Assembly (NCBI GenBank): GCA_963922205.1
Contig: CAWUHX010000134.1
Coordinates: 682,001-746,000 of the forward strand
Length of the DNA: 64,000 bases
Source of the DNA: Romanomermis culicivorax
Lineage: Eukaryota > Nematoda > Enoplea > Mermithida > Mermithidae
Reading direction: 5' to 3'
Part shown: positions 12,440-26,300 of the stretch, one piece after another
Position numbering within the stretch: position 1 is the first letter of the stretch
Layout of the letters: each line of letters starts with the position of its first letter
Program-made: the position numbers and the translations under genes
The notes under the pieces: generated by a model
Told to the model about the DNA's origin: nothing
What the model saw: the letters and a program-made list of their open reading frames with translations, nothing else
Databases searched by the model: none

Positions 12440-13880
12440 TTGCAAGCAAATGAGAAATCGTTGACCATTTCATTTTCTAATTGAAATTTATTTTCTGCAT
12501 TTATATGCAAATCCAGTGTAAACAATGTTCGCGATCTACATATTGACTCTAAAATTAATTGGATCATCTTGGGTTAACGAATTTAATGTTACATTTTAAA
12601 TTTTAAACTCATCGACGATGTTTCTCCGGGTGTAAATTCTACAAACATACATATTTTAACGCGTTAAATAGTCGAGAGCGACAAGTATTAACATAAGAAT
12701 CTACAACAACTTTCTGGTAATTTAATTGACTTCCGATTTCAGCACTCAAAAAGGAATATGATTTGTTTACATGAAGCACTTACATTGTTCACAGAACCTA
12801 GTTTTCGTTTGTGAAATTATCCGGATACAAATCTCCGGAAATTCTAAATTTTGACTATAACAATCTGAAAATTAAAAAAAAAAATATTTGTTAGCTCAGA
12901 TGCACTTCTCAACAAGTGCTAGCTTGTTGTGATTCGTGATGTTGATTTTCAGTCAAAATTCAGCATGACACAATGTAATGTCTATGTTAATGTGAAAAAG
13001 AAGGAAAAGAAATAAGTAAGAAGTAAGAAAGGCAATGAGCAAAAGAAGTAAAGACGTGTAATATCTATGTGAAAAATGATTGATGAGCCAAGTTAATGGC
13101 ATTGGGCACAGTGCGTATATACTTGGAGGAAAGTGCCTATAAAATTGACGTCAGAAACTTCAAGCATAGACCGTGAAATAGCTCAAGCAAAAAAAAATCG
13201 ATTATCTCCCAAATTATCCGTGCACGGCCGAATACTTCCGACTCAGAAAACAGACGAGATAGCCGCAAACAATAAATTCTCCATGAAAAAATTTCATTTT
13301 TCGGGTAGACTATTCTAGAAAGAAAGGAACTATTCTTCAATATTATACGATCTTTGCTTCCAGCTGCTAGAATTTATAATGCACCAGTAAACATTATGTT
13401 TTAGATCTATGATATATACATTATAAGCTAACGGGATGATGAAAGTGACAACTGCTAACTAACGGACTTCGGAGAAATATAATAAGAGCTTACTTATGAT
13501 TCCGATTTCGAGCGAGAAAGAAGAATAAGAAAACTTTTTGCTCCATCTGGGCCGTCTGCTAAGCATAACATTATGGAAGGACAATGGAAAAAAGCATCGA
13601 AGTGGATAACGTTGAGCAGTGGAATATAAATAATTAGCAAAGTCGCGTGCCGCTTGTCATTTTTGAGTAGCTTAAAAATAGACCGAAAACATGGTAAACA
13701 GGTTCTACACACACATTTATCTGCATGACGAACGTTCACCAGCTTTTTCTTGAGGAAAGTGAGAAGTGCTTACTGATATTATTATGAGAAGTCAGACACT
13801 AATCATTTTTGTACGATTCGGAATTGAAATAGCCTTGCACGATAGAAAAAATTATATGGTATTATTAAGGGTTATAAAAT
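12440..13880. other. Intergenic, no gene seen
   Basis: AT-rich. The antiparallel short frames at 13133-13340 and the minus frame at 13494-13739 show no domain and no splice framing. Confidence 0.35.
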
Positions 13881-13884
13881 AAAG

Positions 13885-14175
13885 AGAAGAATAGGATTAT
13901 AAAAGAAAAGAAAAGAAAAGGATTAGAAAAGAAAAGAAAGAACAGAAAAGAAAAAAGAAAAGGATTAGAAAAGAAAAGAAAAAACAGAAAAGAAAAAAGA
14001 AAAGGATTAGAAAAGAAAAGAAAAGAAAGAAAAGAAAGAACAGAAAAGAAAAGAAAATAAAGGAAAAGAAAACAAAAGGATTAGAAAAGAAAAGAAAGAA
14101 CAGAAAAGAAAAGGATTAGAAAAGAAAGAACAGAAAAGAAAAGAATTAGAAAAGAAAAGATAAGAAAAGAAGAGA
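13885..14175. repeat. Purine-rich microsatellite (AAAAG)n
   Basis: Near-continuous AAAAG/AAAGA units broken by GGATTAG and GAACAG variants on the plus strand. The minus-strand open frame across it (Phe/Ser/Leu-rich) is an artefact of the repeat. Confidence 0.9.
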
Positions 14176-14334
14176 GGAAGGCCCTCAACTGTCGACAGAC
14201 ATTGACACAAATTTACGTCAGATTGCTCTTTGCTTGATCTTAAAAAGTTAAAAGAATGTTATCATGGAAGACTGAAACTTTTTTTGAAATGGTCGATGCA
14301 GCAGTCGGATTTTCGGCAAACGCAGCCACACTAA

Positions 14335-14670
14335 AGATCAGGAAATCAATTTCGAAAATCTTGAAATGAATTAAAAGACTGATTATCAAAATCACGATGG
14401 AAAAATTACATGAATAGAGTCAATGAGTCTACCATCATTTTGAATAAAAGTTTGTCTGCGACCTGGCTGCATCGATCATTTCAAAATCAATGGAGTATAG
14501 AGATGAGGAAATCAATTTAATCTTGAAATGATTGCAACCAGGAGTATGTATCACGCAAAATAATTTATTGAATAGAGCCAAAGAGCCGATCATACTTTTG
14601 AATAAAATTTTGGCTGCGACCTCGCTGCAGCGATCATTTCAAAATGAATGGAGTATAGTGATGGGTATCT
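14335..14670 (+). repeat. Imperfect two-copy tandem repeat, about 158 bp
   Basis: Segment 14412-14507 (GAATAGAGTC..TTTGAATAAAA..CTGCGACCT..CGATCATTTC..ATGGAGTATAG) recurs at 14570-14665. The CGATCATTTCAAAATGAATGGA core also appears reversed at about 17785-17820, beside R1 copy 3. Confidence 0.65.
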
Positions 14671-14939
14671 ACAAAGGTCTGCACAACTTTAGTCGCATTC
14701 AAGAGGAATATTCCCAGTGTTTGCGCCTGGTATCAAGTTGGTTTCGATAATCTCGCCAAGCTAACAGATTCTGATTGAAATAAGAAAATTGCGGCCTACT
14801 GTAGAAAAGTAAACTCAACGGTTGCAGGAACAAATTTACTGAAACTTTTTGAACGTGGTGTAGATCTCGCAGCGATAAATCGAAACATCACTTCTTGTGA
14901 CCCTTCGATGGAGAATCTTTGACTCGAAAATGATCATTC

Positions 14940-14945
14940 TTTATT
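14940..14945 (-). terminator. Poly(A) signal of the collagen gene
   Basis: AATAAA on the minus strand, about 110 nt after the collagen stop codon, is the first canonical signal downstream. Confidence 0.6.
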
Positions 14946-15053
14946 GATGCCGAATCTTTTTTCGCGATAATTAAAATTTTCCTAAAGACCCAGAAAATTG
15001 AAAGCCAAAAATTTGAAAAACTAAAAGCTTCGAAAATTTCAAAATTTTCATAT

Positions 15054-18000
15054 TCAAGCCGACTTCTTTTTGCCGGCGCGTTGTGGGCACGGGCAGTAGT
15101 TGGCGTCGGGGCCGGGTTTGCCGCCGGGACCCGCTCGGCCGGGCTGTCCGCGTTGTCCGAATTCGCCGTCGCGGCCCGGTTGACCGGCCGGTCCTTGTTG
15201 AGCGGCCGGGCCAGGTTTGCCGTTGTTGCCTTTGAGTCCGGGAGGGCCGGGCGGGCCGTCCGGGCCAGGGTTGCCTTTGGCGCCGGCCGGTCCTTTGTCG
15301 TAACGGATGGCTTCTTTGCCGGCTGGTCCAGCGTCTCCGGATTTTCCGTCTGCGAATGCAATAAAAAATTGTGAACTTGACAGTAAAAAATATATATCTA
15401 TTGAAAAAAATTTCGTCTTTAGACTAAACTCACTCGTAAATTCTGCCTGATAGAATATTGATAATTACTGTAGTCATCAAGATTAAGAAGTACCAACATT
15501 CAGAGTCTATAACTACGGAAAGCAAAATAATCAATTGAGATCGGTAAGCAGACAATAAACCTGCATCGTAGGCCGAAATCTTTTTTCTAAAATTGTTCAC
15601 CTAACTGCTACAGTCAACTCGAGAGAAAAAAGCGTCGGTATATGCAGGTTGTTTATCAATTGCATGAATATATTTCTGTGCGCCGAGGCTCATTTAGAAA
15701 AAAAACATGAAGATGAATTGGACTACAAAAACTTTTAATTTCAAAATGGCGTGCAGAATTTTCGATTCATTTCAAGAATTAAAAAATACGAATTTTTCAG
15801 ATTACAGACTACAAACGTTAGTTGAGCAGAATATTCGCTGAATTCAGCAAAAACTGAATTTCTTCCAATTCGAAAAACTTGGCGTCATCAAATTTTAGTT
15901 TTGCAAAATTGCATCACAATTGCACACGTTTAATAAAATCTTTTTGGAAAGTGGATAAAATTTGTAGCTCTGATTACAATGCGCCTCGTGAATTTTCGAA
16001 TAATATAAGGTCTACACTACGAAAATCAAAGTCTTTTTTCAATTTGACAGTCTGTATCCTGTGGAAAATCGGTTCAGTTTGAAAAAGTCACAAGATTGTT
16101 TCAAAATGATTTTGGAGTCACAAAAATTTACTCGGACGAATAAAACTGATTGTCTAGTGAACTCATATTATACTCATTCAGAATCTGAAACATGCCCATG
16201 TACTACGAAACACAGACAAAAGATAGGATTTTCTTTGTTCGGGACATTGATAAACTAAAGTGATTTTTTGATGCTTTAGGAAAAAATACTCAAAATCTGA
16301 ATAAAACTGACTAGAATTTAGAAGATTTTGAGTCTTATTCAATGACCGAAATTTAAAAAGAATACTGAAAATTTAGTATAAAGTGCAGATTTCGCATTTA
16401 TTGTGCGATTTTAATCCTAAGATAATCCAGAAACTACAAAAAAAAATCATACTCTAAATAAGCTGAATTCGACCATTACTGTCGAAACTTTTTTTTAAAC
16501 TACCAGTAAAAATACCAACCCACGAGTACAGTAACTAAGGTACCCTATCAGGGCAACTCTCTAATCATAGCGATTATTACTAACCTTTTCCGGGAGCTCC
16601 AGCTTGTCCTTTTTCGCCAGGTCGTCCCGAAGGTCCGTTTTTGCCGACTGGTCCATTGACTCCCGGTTTGCCTTTTTCGCCCTGAAACACCAAGCGGCTA
16701 AGGAATCAAAGATTCGAAATAGCTCAAAACTAGGTACTCACTTGTTTGCCACCCGGACCAGGTGGTCCACTCGGTCCTTTGTTGCCGGGCGGGCAAACGC
16801 GGCACGGTTCCAAGGTGGGTTCGTTGCCCGGTCGTTTGACGCCAGGGGGGCCTTTGGGTCCGGGTTTGCCGGGCAAACCGGATTCGCCGTCCCTGCCGGC
16901 CGCGCCAGGGGCGCCAGCGGCGCCGGCCGGGCAGTTGCTTTGTTCGTTGCAACGGCAAATGCCGCCGCCGGCTTGGCGGGCCGGGCGGTTGTTGGGGCGA
17001 GCGTTCATTTTAGCGGAGACTAGATTGATCCAGGTTTGGTCAGCGGCGAGCCTGAAGATGACAAAACAAATCATATTATGGTATGCATGATAGTCAGAAA
17101 TGTATTTGATTCAAAAGTCAGTGAAAAATGGGCTTTTTGAGCATACATGGTCAGCGATTGCCAAAGTTTTAGGGGGGGGGGGGTCTCTGAAGAAAAAAAA
17201 TTCGATTTTTTCGACAAGAAAGTCTGAAGAACGGTTCAAAAATGGTAATTTTTGTTTTAAAGAACCGTAAAAACTATATTCACGGCGTGAAGCGAAGGAA
17301 AAATTGACGTTTTTGACCATTTTTTGTTCAAAAATTGACATTTTTCATAAAAAAATTTACATTTTCCAATATTTTTTCAACCAAAAGTATGGGGGTCCCT
17401 ATGACTACCATATGGCTAGCCATAGGATTGGAAAATCTTGGAGGGGGTGGCCCAATGGCTAGCCGTACGGCCGACGATTTCTGGGGGGTACCTATAGCAC
17501 TCCCCCCAATTACATGTATGTTTTTGAGACGATCCATATAGGAAGAACTGGAGAATTCGGTTCAAAAATGATTCTTGTGGAAAAATATAGTTTTAACCAT
17601 TTTCTGCTTAAGAATAATCATTTCTGATTGATCATTCTTTTAATTTTGCGTGTATGAGTTTCGGAATAGATCAGTTACAGGATTTTTGGTGACACAGCTT
17701 TTTCACAAATAATGTACAAACAAAAACCCACTTCGGGATCGCTCATGAAAGAACATGACTTGTATAAAAGCAGACCAATCTTATGCTCCATTCATTTCGA
17801 AATGATCGATGCACCGATTCTACGAAAGTAAGTGCAATACGGTAAAAACGACTAGGGTTATTACTGTAATCAATGTGTCTGTGATCGGAACAGTACAGCT
17901 GAAAATTTTCCTCAATAAGCTGGCTAAGTGGTCGAAATTTGTCGAGTAGCACTCAGGTATCGACACTGTTCTGTCCAAATCGACACTGGATAAACATGTT

Positions 18001-19028
18001 TTTTCAATAATTTTGGCCTTTCCTATTCTCATGTTTTTCTACAGTATAAATTTTTCCACTAAATGAAAATTTCGTATCAAATTGAACCTATTCTTGGTTG
18101 TCGCTACGTTTGGCGTTCTCTAATTGTTTCCTGATGCAGACAACCTTCAAAGAACTATACCAGTTGATATACTTCAAAAGACATAAAACTTAATTCACAT
18201 TCATGCTTACTGCGACACCGGTATCTCATGCTTACTGAAGAATTTCAAAGCACATCAGTCTACCACTTCTTGATTTAATAAATTATAATAAATTTCTTTA
18301 CACAATTTATGTTCTAAAATCGACATCAATGTCTTAGATTACAGTAGATGTGGTTGGAAGTGTAACTTACAGAATCAGTTGGCGTGAGAGTTTTTCATGA
18401 TTCCAGATCAACATCCTTTTCAAACTGAATTCAAACAAGAAATAGAATAAGTCGTTAAAAACTGGCCTTTGTGACAACATTTAACTTCTTACTATATTTC
18501 AGTTTTGTAGGCATGTTCAGCACGAATAAAAAATACCACATATACGAAATAAAGGATTGTTGTAGATGTTGCCACGATTATTGTAGACGCAATTGAATGC
18601 TTACAGTAATTCAATAGTTGTCCACTCGTCAAATAACGTAGAAAAATTTGGCTTGTCTAATTCAAAGTCACATGATTACCAGGAGGGCAGCTGTTTTTCA
18701 AATCAACACCGTTTTTCGACCAAAAGTGAAATTTATTTATTTTATAATGTCATGAACATATGTTTACCGTAGCATGATTATCACTTTGTGATCTCAATAT
18801 GAAAAACTACCAAAATTAGAAACATGAGGAAAAATATGAAACCTCCTTAATTGATCAACTCAAAACAGTAAGTAACAGTACTCACTTGAACTCATCGACG
18901 CCCATTTGAAGTTCGTATTGTATATTGGAACCCATTTGGAAAATCATGGGCATTAAGACCATGCTGCCCAAAATGGCGCCGATACTGATCGTAATGGAAA
19001 CGGCCGAAATAAAATCCGTCGGAGTCAT
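15054..19028 (-). CDS. Nematode cuticle collagen, four exons
   Basis: Exons: 19028-18886, 17051-16742, 16681-16585 and 15349-15054. All junctions are GT..AG and phases match (2, 0, 1), giving 281 residues. Residues 1-47 are the nematode cuticle collagen N-terminal domain, with a membrane signal anchor ([20 protein letters not shown]). A subtilisin-type site RPAR ends near residue 73. The Cys pair CRC (80-82) and C88 precede the first Gly-X-Y block, which is interrupted at PCRVCPPG. Further Gly-X-Y runs follow, and the tail [10 protein letters not shown] is typical of secreted cuticle collagens. The product would trimerise in the ER, be secreted by hypodermis and be disulphide-crosslinked in the cuticle. 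Exons are strongly GC-rich against AT-rich introns. Intron 1 (1.8 kb) holds a CATACATG element and R1 copy 3. Which collagen subfamily this is cannot be told from here. Confidence 0.95.
17142..17520. mobile_element. CATACATG element (subfamily 1) in collagen intron 1
   Basis: 379 bp, left end CATACATGG and right end TTACATGTATG, flanked by a perfect 8-bp duplication TTTTTGAG (17134-17141 and 17521-17528). The interior has a long G run, repeated AAAATTGACATTTTT-like segments and paired CATATGGCTAGCCATAG motifs. No protein is coded. It is very similar to the copies at 22949-23401 and 27021-27463. Confidence 0.9.
17740..18135 (+). repeat. Interspersed repeat R1, copy 3
   Basis: The longest copy seen. 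It lies inside collagen intron 1 and matches the motif order described for 5300-5600 and 2516-2740, with the reversed CGATCATTTCGAAATGAATGGA core at its left side. Confidence 0.5.
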
Positions 19029-19080
19029 TTTCGAATTACGACGAAAAAAACTAAATGATGTTCATGTTTGTTTCTCGGCG

Positions 19081-19088
19081 TTTTTATA
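19081..19088 (-). promoter_or_regulatory. TATA box of the collagen gene
   Basis: TATAAAAA reads toward the collagen start and lies 53 bp before its ATG (19028). TATA boxes at about this distance are common in nematode collagen genes. A possible acceptor (CATTTAG) at about 19051-19057 means trans-splicing cannot be excluded. Confidence 0.55.
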
Positions 19089-19089
19089 A

Positions 19090-20325
19090 TAATTTTTTAA
19101 AATTATGATTCGCTTCGCTTATTAAGTTGGCCAAAAGAAGAGCAAAAAATTTCTTTACGAAACAATGATTCTCTATAAGATTGATAATAAAAGATTCTAT
19201 GAACGTAGAATGTGTCGCGAAGACGAGTTTAATAATTAGAGCGTCACTCTTGCGGAAGGAACATTTTTTTGGATGTGAAACCAGAATTGACAATACAGAA
19301 CACGTTTTTTTGATTTTCATTCATCAAATATTTGCAACGATGTTAATTTTTAGTTTCACATTTTTACCTATATCTGTTCTTCTATTTTACTCATAACGTT
19401 CATTTTCAACTTTTTGTGTAAGTTGTTTCTATTTTAATGTTTTACAATTGTGTTATCAATTTTTAGGATCGGAATCGGAGTCAGTCGAATAAATCTATGG
19501 GTAAACACAGTAAATTAATATGGAAAAAATGAATAACGAAAAATATTTTACAAGAATCATAGAATAATCTCCGTTGACATGCGATACTTTTTAAAGTCCT
19601 TAAAAAATCGGAAAATTCAATAGAAAAGATTCTCTGTATGGATGTCATTATCTCGTAGAGTGCGCCGACGAAGTTCGTAACTTTATTCGTTTATTATTCC
19701 ATTTTTTTCTTCTCCAAAAAAATAGAAATGTACATTTTTATATGTTCATATAAGATTTTCAACGTTTTTGGTGGAAACCTAGATGCAAATTGAACAAAAA
19801 AAAACACAGGATAAATAAAAGGTGCGAGACGATAAAACGAAGAACAAAAAGTGAGAAGGGACTTCTAGAAAAACGAGACAGGTCGAAAGAGACAGTTATT
19901 TTAAAGACTATGGAAGAAAAGCGGAGAAGTGAAAACTGAGGTCATACCAATTATAGCCATTGGTTCTGAATTCTAAGCAAAAAAATCATATTTTCTGCAC
20001 GTTTGCTTTATTTTTTGCATTAGAGTAATCTACCAAGGTAACACATGACGGAAAGTAAACAGGTCATCACATAAAATCAAAAAACTAGCGCACATTTCGT
20101 GTTATGGTTAGACTAGCGCGGTAATAATCAACAAAATATCTTTTTACATAAGGTCCGGAAGAAAAAGTATCAAGGAAAACAATAGAAAATGCCAAAAATT
20201 GCAAAAAGTGGACGGAAAATCAATTGTTTCTGAAAAAATGGTCAAGCGCGCCGGGTAGAGCGTAAAATTTCCTTGTCAAAACATCGACCCGATTCCGAAT
20301 ATTCCATACTCATTATTTGTCACGT
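19090..20325. other. Intergenic between collagen promoter and psd 3' end, no gene seen
   Basis: AT-rich. It should contain distal collagen promoter elements and the psd 3' UTR. No canonical AATAAA is evident immediately after the psd stop. Confidence 0.4.
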
Positions 20326-20330
20326 ATAAT

Positions 20331-23300
20331 TTAGCATTTACCTAACGCTTGACCGTATTTCACTTTTTGTCCCGATCTGACGTTGAACTGAAAATTTTGA
20401 GGCGCTTCGAAGAACAGGACTATACTTGAACCTAAACGGAATTCGCCGACTTTTTCGCCTCGTTGCTTCTCTATAGCCTGTGAATACGTTAAATCGTCTA
20501 CGTGGGAAAATCGTCGGCCCGGTATATTCGTGGTCAAAGCATTCTAGAAAAAATGATTGAAATCTATAAAGCACTTATAACGTTTTTATGAAATTCCGAA
20601 AGACCACAGAATTTCGCAAATTGTCACCCAAATTCTGAAATTTTTACAGAAGTAATTATCACTATTTCTGAGAATGTTGTCGTATTTCAGACATTTCTAC
20701 GTCAGAATCGTAAGAATGATAACATATTTTTAGCAAATAATAACGACAAATGTTCCAAAAATTGTGCAAGATATTGCAACTAGATTAAAGATACAGTAAA
20801 ACTACCGCATCGTAAATTACCTCGAAATTCAAGGAAATATTTCCGACGTTGGTCGCACCGACGGCCGTCATAGTGAAAAATCCGTGTCGCCAACGACCGC
20901 CCAACAAAACCCTTTCATTTATACAAAATAGATTAGCTACTCGTTTAGTCACTTTTTCGCTGACGCCCAATAAGTGACCTAGAAGCAAATAAATTCTCTA
21001 CATAAATCAGGTTTTCAAGTGTATAGAAAATAGTTCAACTTCTAAAAATCAGGAGAATAGAAAACTTTTTGACATATTACGTTATTTAAAAAAACCTTAA
21101 AACTTTAGATACCTCACTTGTTTTGAAGTTGCAATATTTGTGAAAAGTTCAGACATTCGGGATTTATAAGATACTGTAGGCTTTTTTAGAACTCAAAACG
21201 AAATACTTTGCGATGGATTAGTAGCATTATCAGAAATTATTTAACAAAAAGACCTTAAAGGTCTTGTATTGTGGGGAAAAAGTTAGTTTTCGACTTGGCG
21301 CTTCAAAATCTACTAACCTGAAAAATGTCGCCTAAAGTCAACGGTCCAATCGGCTGGCGAATGAAATCCGTGATAATCGCCTGGTGCTAAGTATATCACG
21401 CAATAAAATCGTTTGGTTATACCCTGATTCTTGAAAACAAAAAGGTGCATAACTTAAAAACGAGAAAATAAAAGCGAAAAAACAAGAATTCGACTTACAG
21501 GAATGTACTTCTCCGCTAAATCTCGCCCGACAAACGCTGAAACGTCGTAAGTTATACCTTTGACTTGCTTAATCTGGTCATCTAGAACTTCTCCAAATTG
21601 ATCGATTCGGCCGTCGGCTGGAGAAACCTGAAAATCAGAAAATTTTAACTAATGCCATCTCCAGATAGGCATATTAAAAATCACGACTGAAACATCACTA
21701 ATCTTCAAGAAAAGTTCAGTTATGATCAGAAAAATACGGTTATATTTTTCATTTGAAATTAAACTATGAGATAAACAGAAGATAAGCCTTGGGTAACGAA
21801 AACCCACACAAGCAAAAAATAAAAGAGAAAGTCCAAATAAGATATATACTTTCATCATTTGATTTGAGACGTTTCAGGATTACATAAATTTTGGGTCGGT
21901 GCCAGATCCGATCCCTACTGCACGCCCGCAAACTAAAGCACAACCGCTGCCTAGAGCACATCCGCTACTTTCTGCTGAGGAATATAAGTAACACGTTACA
22001 TTTACTTCTTACATTGAATAACGCAGGCAGGATTTCATTGTGGGGGAATTACGCATTTACTAATTATTACTTATAAGACTCATTTAATTTTTTCACCAAT
22101 TATGACTTTCTTACCCATTAAATGAGGCATGTATCGTGAAAATGATAAATTTCATTAAATTGGTTAAAATATGCGGTTGTAATTGAAAAAAAAAATTTTC
22201 AGTTTTCCTTGTATTTTCAGAAGTGAATGCAAGAAACTGTGTTCTGCCAAATGCATGTCACAAACGTTGGTGAGATGCAGTGACTTGTTGTTCTTGGCCC
22301 ACGGTAATCCGGCTAGTCCAGATAGAAATCGGATAATTGCCATGGATCCACATTTGTTAGGATAATCAGTCCTTGATGTTGAATTAAAAACGATAAAATA
22401 TTCAAAAATGATTTAAAAAAGATTTTGAAAAAATTAAAAAAAATGTAAACGATATTTGCATCGCCAATGTTAATAATCGTACAGGTAAAGACTGAGAAAC
22501 GTCGGTTTAGACTGATTTTTCTGCTACTCGAAGTGTTTTTGTGGTCATTTTGTTAAGTGAATAAAATTTTTCACTCATTGGAATGTGGTTGTGTGGTTAT
22601 TTTGATGATTCTATTTTTTATCTTTACTCACTAGTGACTTATCTTTCAGTAATCATTTTTGCGCACCGTTCCATTAAAGTTGCACAGAAAATATTTTACA
22701 CCACGCAGAATGCCTACCGTCATCCAGGGTTTCATTTTCTTCTAATCCTTTGTCTTCGGAAAACCCTTATGAAAATAATAGCAAAACTTTTTTTCATATT
22801 TTTTTGCTTTCTGGTAGCGGATGTGACTATGGTAACGGATGTGCATTAGGTAGCGGATCAAAAAGCCAATCGAAATTTTTTTCTGGGTTTAAAAATTAAA
22901 AACCGCAGGCCAAACAGCTCAGACTTTCCCTTTGGGAGGGATATGAAGCATACATGTAACGGAGCTCCGAGGTCTGGGGGGGGGGGGGGGTTGGAGCACT
23001 TTTTTGGGGCCGGGGGTCAGTAATTCCCAAAGTTTTGGGGGGAGGGGTCCTTGAAGGAAAAATAATTCGATTTTTTCCATGAAAAATGTCCGAAAAACGG
23101 TTTAAAAAGTAGTAATTTTTGTCTAAAAAATGATAAAATATGTACTTGTGGCGCGAAGCGCCGAGAAAATTGACGTTTTTGACCATTTTTTGTTCAAAAA
23201 TTGACATTTTTCATGGAAAAAATGACATTTTTCAGTATTTTTCCGACTAAAACTATGGGGGTCCCTAGGGCTACCATATGGCTAGCCATAGGATTGGAAA

Positions 23301-26300
23301 ATCCTGGGGGGGGGGGCGGTCGCCCAATGGCTAGCCATATCGTCGACGATTTCTGGGGGGGGGGGGGTTCCCATAGCACTTCCCCCCCAATTACATGTAT
23401 GATATGAAGGGATATTACCCCCATCTGAAGTTCTAAGAATTGATCACTGGTTGCCTCATTTTGAGACAAATGGACGTGTTTAATGGACATACACTACCCT
23501 TTCAACCTTACCCCAAAATTAAAAATCTGACCTTGGGGACCTCCGCAACAGCTGTTACACAGAACATTGTCTCTAGAATGATTAATAAACGGACATGCTT
23601 CTGAACATAGACATCGTATGGATGGCATACTGTGGATTAGACTGTTTTTTTTCGAAAAAACTACCAAATTCGCAAAACTAAAAATTAAGCTAAAAAGTTT
23701 GATGATACTAATGGGAAAGAGATACTAAATTTACTATTTTTCAACATTAAAGGCAACTATTTCTAGCGTTTCGCACATAATTTTCACTCTTACTTTTGAA
23801 AGATGTTGATTGGCTGGCTATATACATACCTAACGTTCAAACCAAAAACAAAAATTTGTCAAAATTCAAATGACTACTCTGTGAATTTGTAGATTATATT
23901 AACAAAATTGATAAGTACTAGTATAGTTTGTTAGACGACGAATATACTCGTTATTTGAAATTTACCAATGGCTGGATGGCGATCGGTCGAACCTCCGGTT
24001 TCAATGTGCGCCGGAATAATTCGCTCAGATTAGAATAACTTTTTAAATCTGGTTCGGCCGCCTCGCTGAGATCGCAATTGTAAACGCGGCAAAATAAACC
24101 GAGCAACGGTTCCCGCAAGAAAAGCGGCAAAGGAAGATTGTTCACGTAACCGAAAAACCGTGATTGCATTTTTCGAGGCACCAGCGAAACGTAAAATCTT
24201 AACTGAAAAAAATTAAGAAAATTAGGCATCATACATATGATAAGATGAAAATGACGACAAATATAAAAAGAAGAACGAAATATGTACGAAAAATCAGGAA
24301 TTTCAAAAAACGAAAAAGGATTGAGGAAGCTATTTTTGCGAAAATTGGCGTTCTACTGGGACGAACATTCAACTTTTCGAATTTGATTTTCAAATGTTTG
24401 AATCAGAATTATACGCTCCAGCTATTTTCAGCTCAAAATTATTGGAGAAATTTTCCCTACGGCAGAAAATCAAAATAATGAATGACAACAAATACAAGAA
24501 AAAATTGAAAAACAAAAGAGGATTAAAAATAAATAAAAAAATATAAGAAATGTAACTCACCGTCCAGGGTCCGAAAGGAACAGGGTCTTTCAATATGCCT
24601 AACTCCATATCGCGTTTTTCCTTTCTCAACTCCCATTTTTTATAACAAACGTAAGAAACGACGCCGGCGCCGGCAGCCACGGATACGGGGACGACCTTTT
24701 TCGTGACGGATTTGGCTTTACGGCCGAAATTTCTAATAATTCTGATCGACCAACTGCCGCCCGACGAGTCTAAAATCAAACCGTAACCGAATATCAACGT
24801 TACCGTAAGCCACATACATCGGAACCCGTCTGAAACACACGGACAAAGTGTTAGCCGGGTATCAGAATGTGTGGCGAATACAAAAACACAATATAATCGT
24901 AGCTACTTTTTGAATTCCAAACTTTTTTTGATACTGCTGACATCAAAATTGATTTTTACAGTTCAGCTCAGTTTTTTAACAAAAATAGATCTCATCTTAA
25001 AGGGCACAGTTACCCTTCCAGGACTAATGCCTCACAATAAATGCACTTTCACATTGAATATTTACGAAGTTTCACACCAAATATTTTGTTGACGAATTGT
25101 TGACGAAAATTTAAATATCCGAAATACCTTGAACATACTAAAACATTCGGATATCAAGTGCAGTTTGAACTTTAACCATGCACGTCAAAGGCTAAGGGTT
25201 ATTGATCCCATTGAGACTTTGATTGACCTTCAGCAGATTCTTGCTGATCTCCAGCAGATCCGACACCCCAGCATTGATCGAGAGAGAAAATCGTCGTAAG
25301 AACGAAAATGATGCTGTAGTTGCACGATTTTTTAAAACAAAGCATACTTGATTCTAGAGGAGTAACTAAAGAAAAATTCTATCCCAGCCCCCATCCTAGT
25401 TTTTATGCTGTGCGTGTATGGCTGTTACTTGGATTTTAATATGGTGTAGGAAGAGGGCAACAGATGCAGCTCCATATCAGATCAAGAAGGCGACACCACG
25501 CGCAGGGAAAACCATGAGAAACCAAAAAAGCTGTGGTTGCTTTATGCAATTTTTGGATTATTTGTCTAGATTGGGAAATACAACCGCTTGACTTTTAGTA
25601 TTAGATGGTTTTAGTAGATGTATTTTCGCTGTTTCTATTTGAGTCTGATAATGGTTGTACTGTGTTATTAGATGTAGTTGATGAACATTGAAAACATCAC
25701 TACATTGTTTATGTGTACGACCTAACCAACCAGACAAGAGAAATCTGAAAATCAACTGATCAACCAATAAACCGATTATTTAATACCAAATGCGCCATGG
25801 GTTTGTTCGGTTTCATTCATGAAAGCTGCAACTTAAGTCATGCACAAAAAATTACTTATGCAGGGCAAAGTTATCGATGTAAAAATATTCACAAATTATT
25901 TCATGCTCAATATTGCAGTTTACAGATGAAGATTTTTTACAGTCTACATGTCTATTTCTGTATATTATAAATCTTTTAACAATTATAAAAATCGAAGTTT
26001 AGAGAGACAAAAAGTAGTTGATGAAATCCATAATGATGTTCGGCACAACAAAATCAGCCCAACTCGTCATGCAAAAATCAGGGTGGCTGGCTAATTTTTT
26101 CATTCTTTCACCAAAAATAAAAAATTTCAGGTTAAAGCAAATTTAATGACCAAAGCAAAAATGAAAACGTGACCAGGGGCCGGTTTCACCAAAGAGACTT
26201 AACCTGCAGCTGATCTGCAGATTAAGCTGTAGCTTAACTCTAACTCAACTTTCCCGATATGTTTTGTGTGTATGAGTTAAGCTACAGCTGAGCTGCAGCC

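Noticed and set aside
15081..15374. Plus-strand Gly/Ala/Arg-rich frame, and other off-frame readings at 16604-17090
   Set aside because: Off-frame readings of the GC-rich collagen exons. The Gly-X-Y frame with matched splice phases is clearly the real one.
20331..20342. Donor-like GTAAAT at the end of psd-1 exon 7
   Set aside because: The in-frame TAA directly after ALGKC gives a C-terminus of the normal length, so no further exon is needed.
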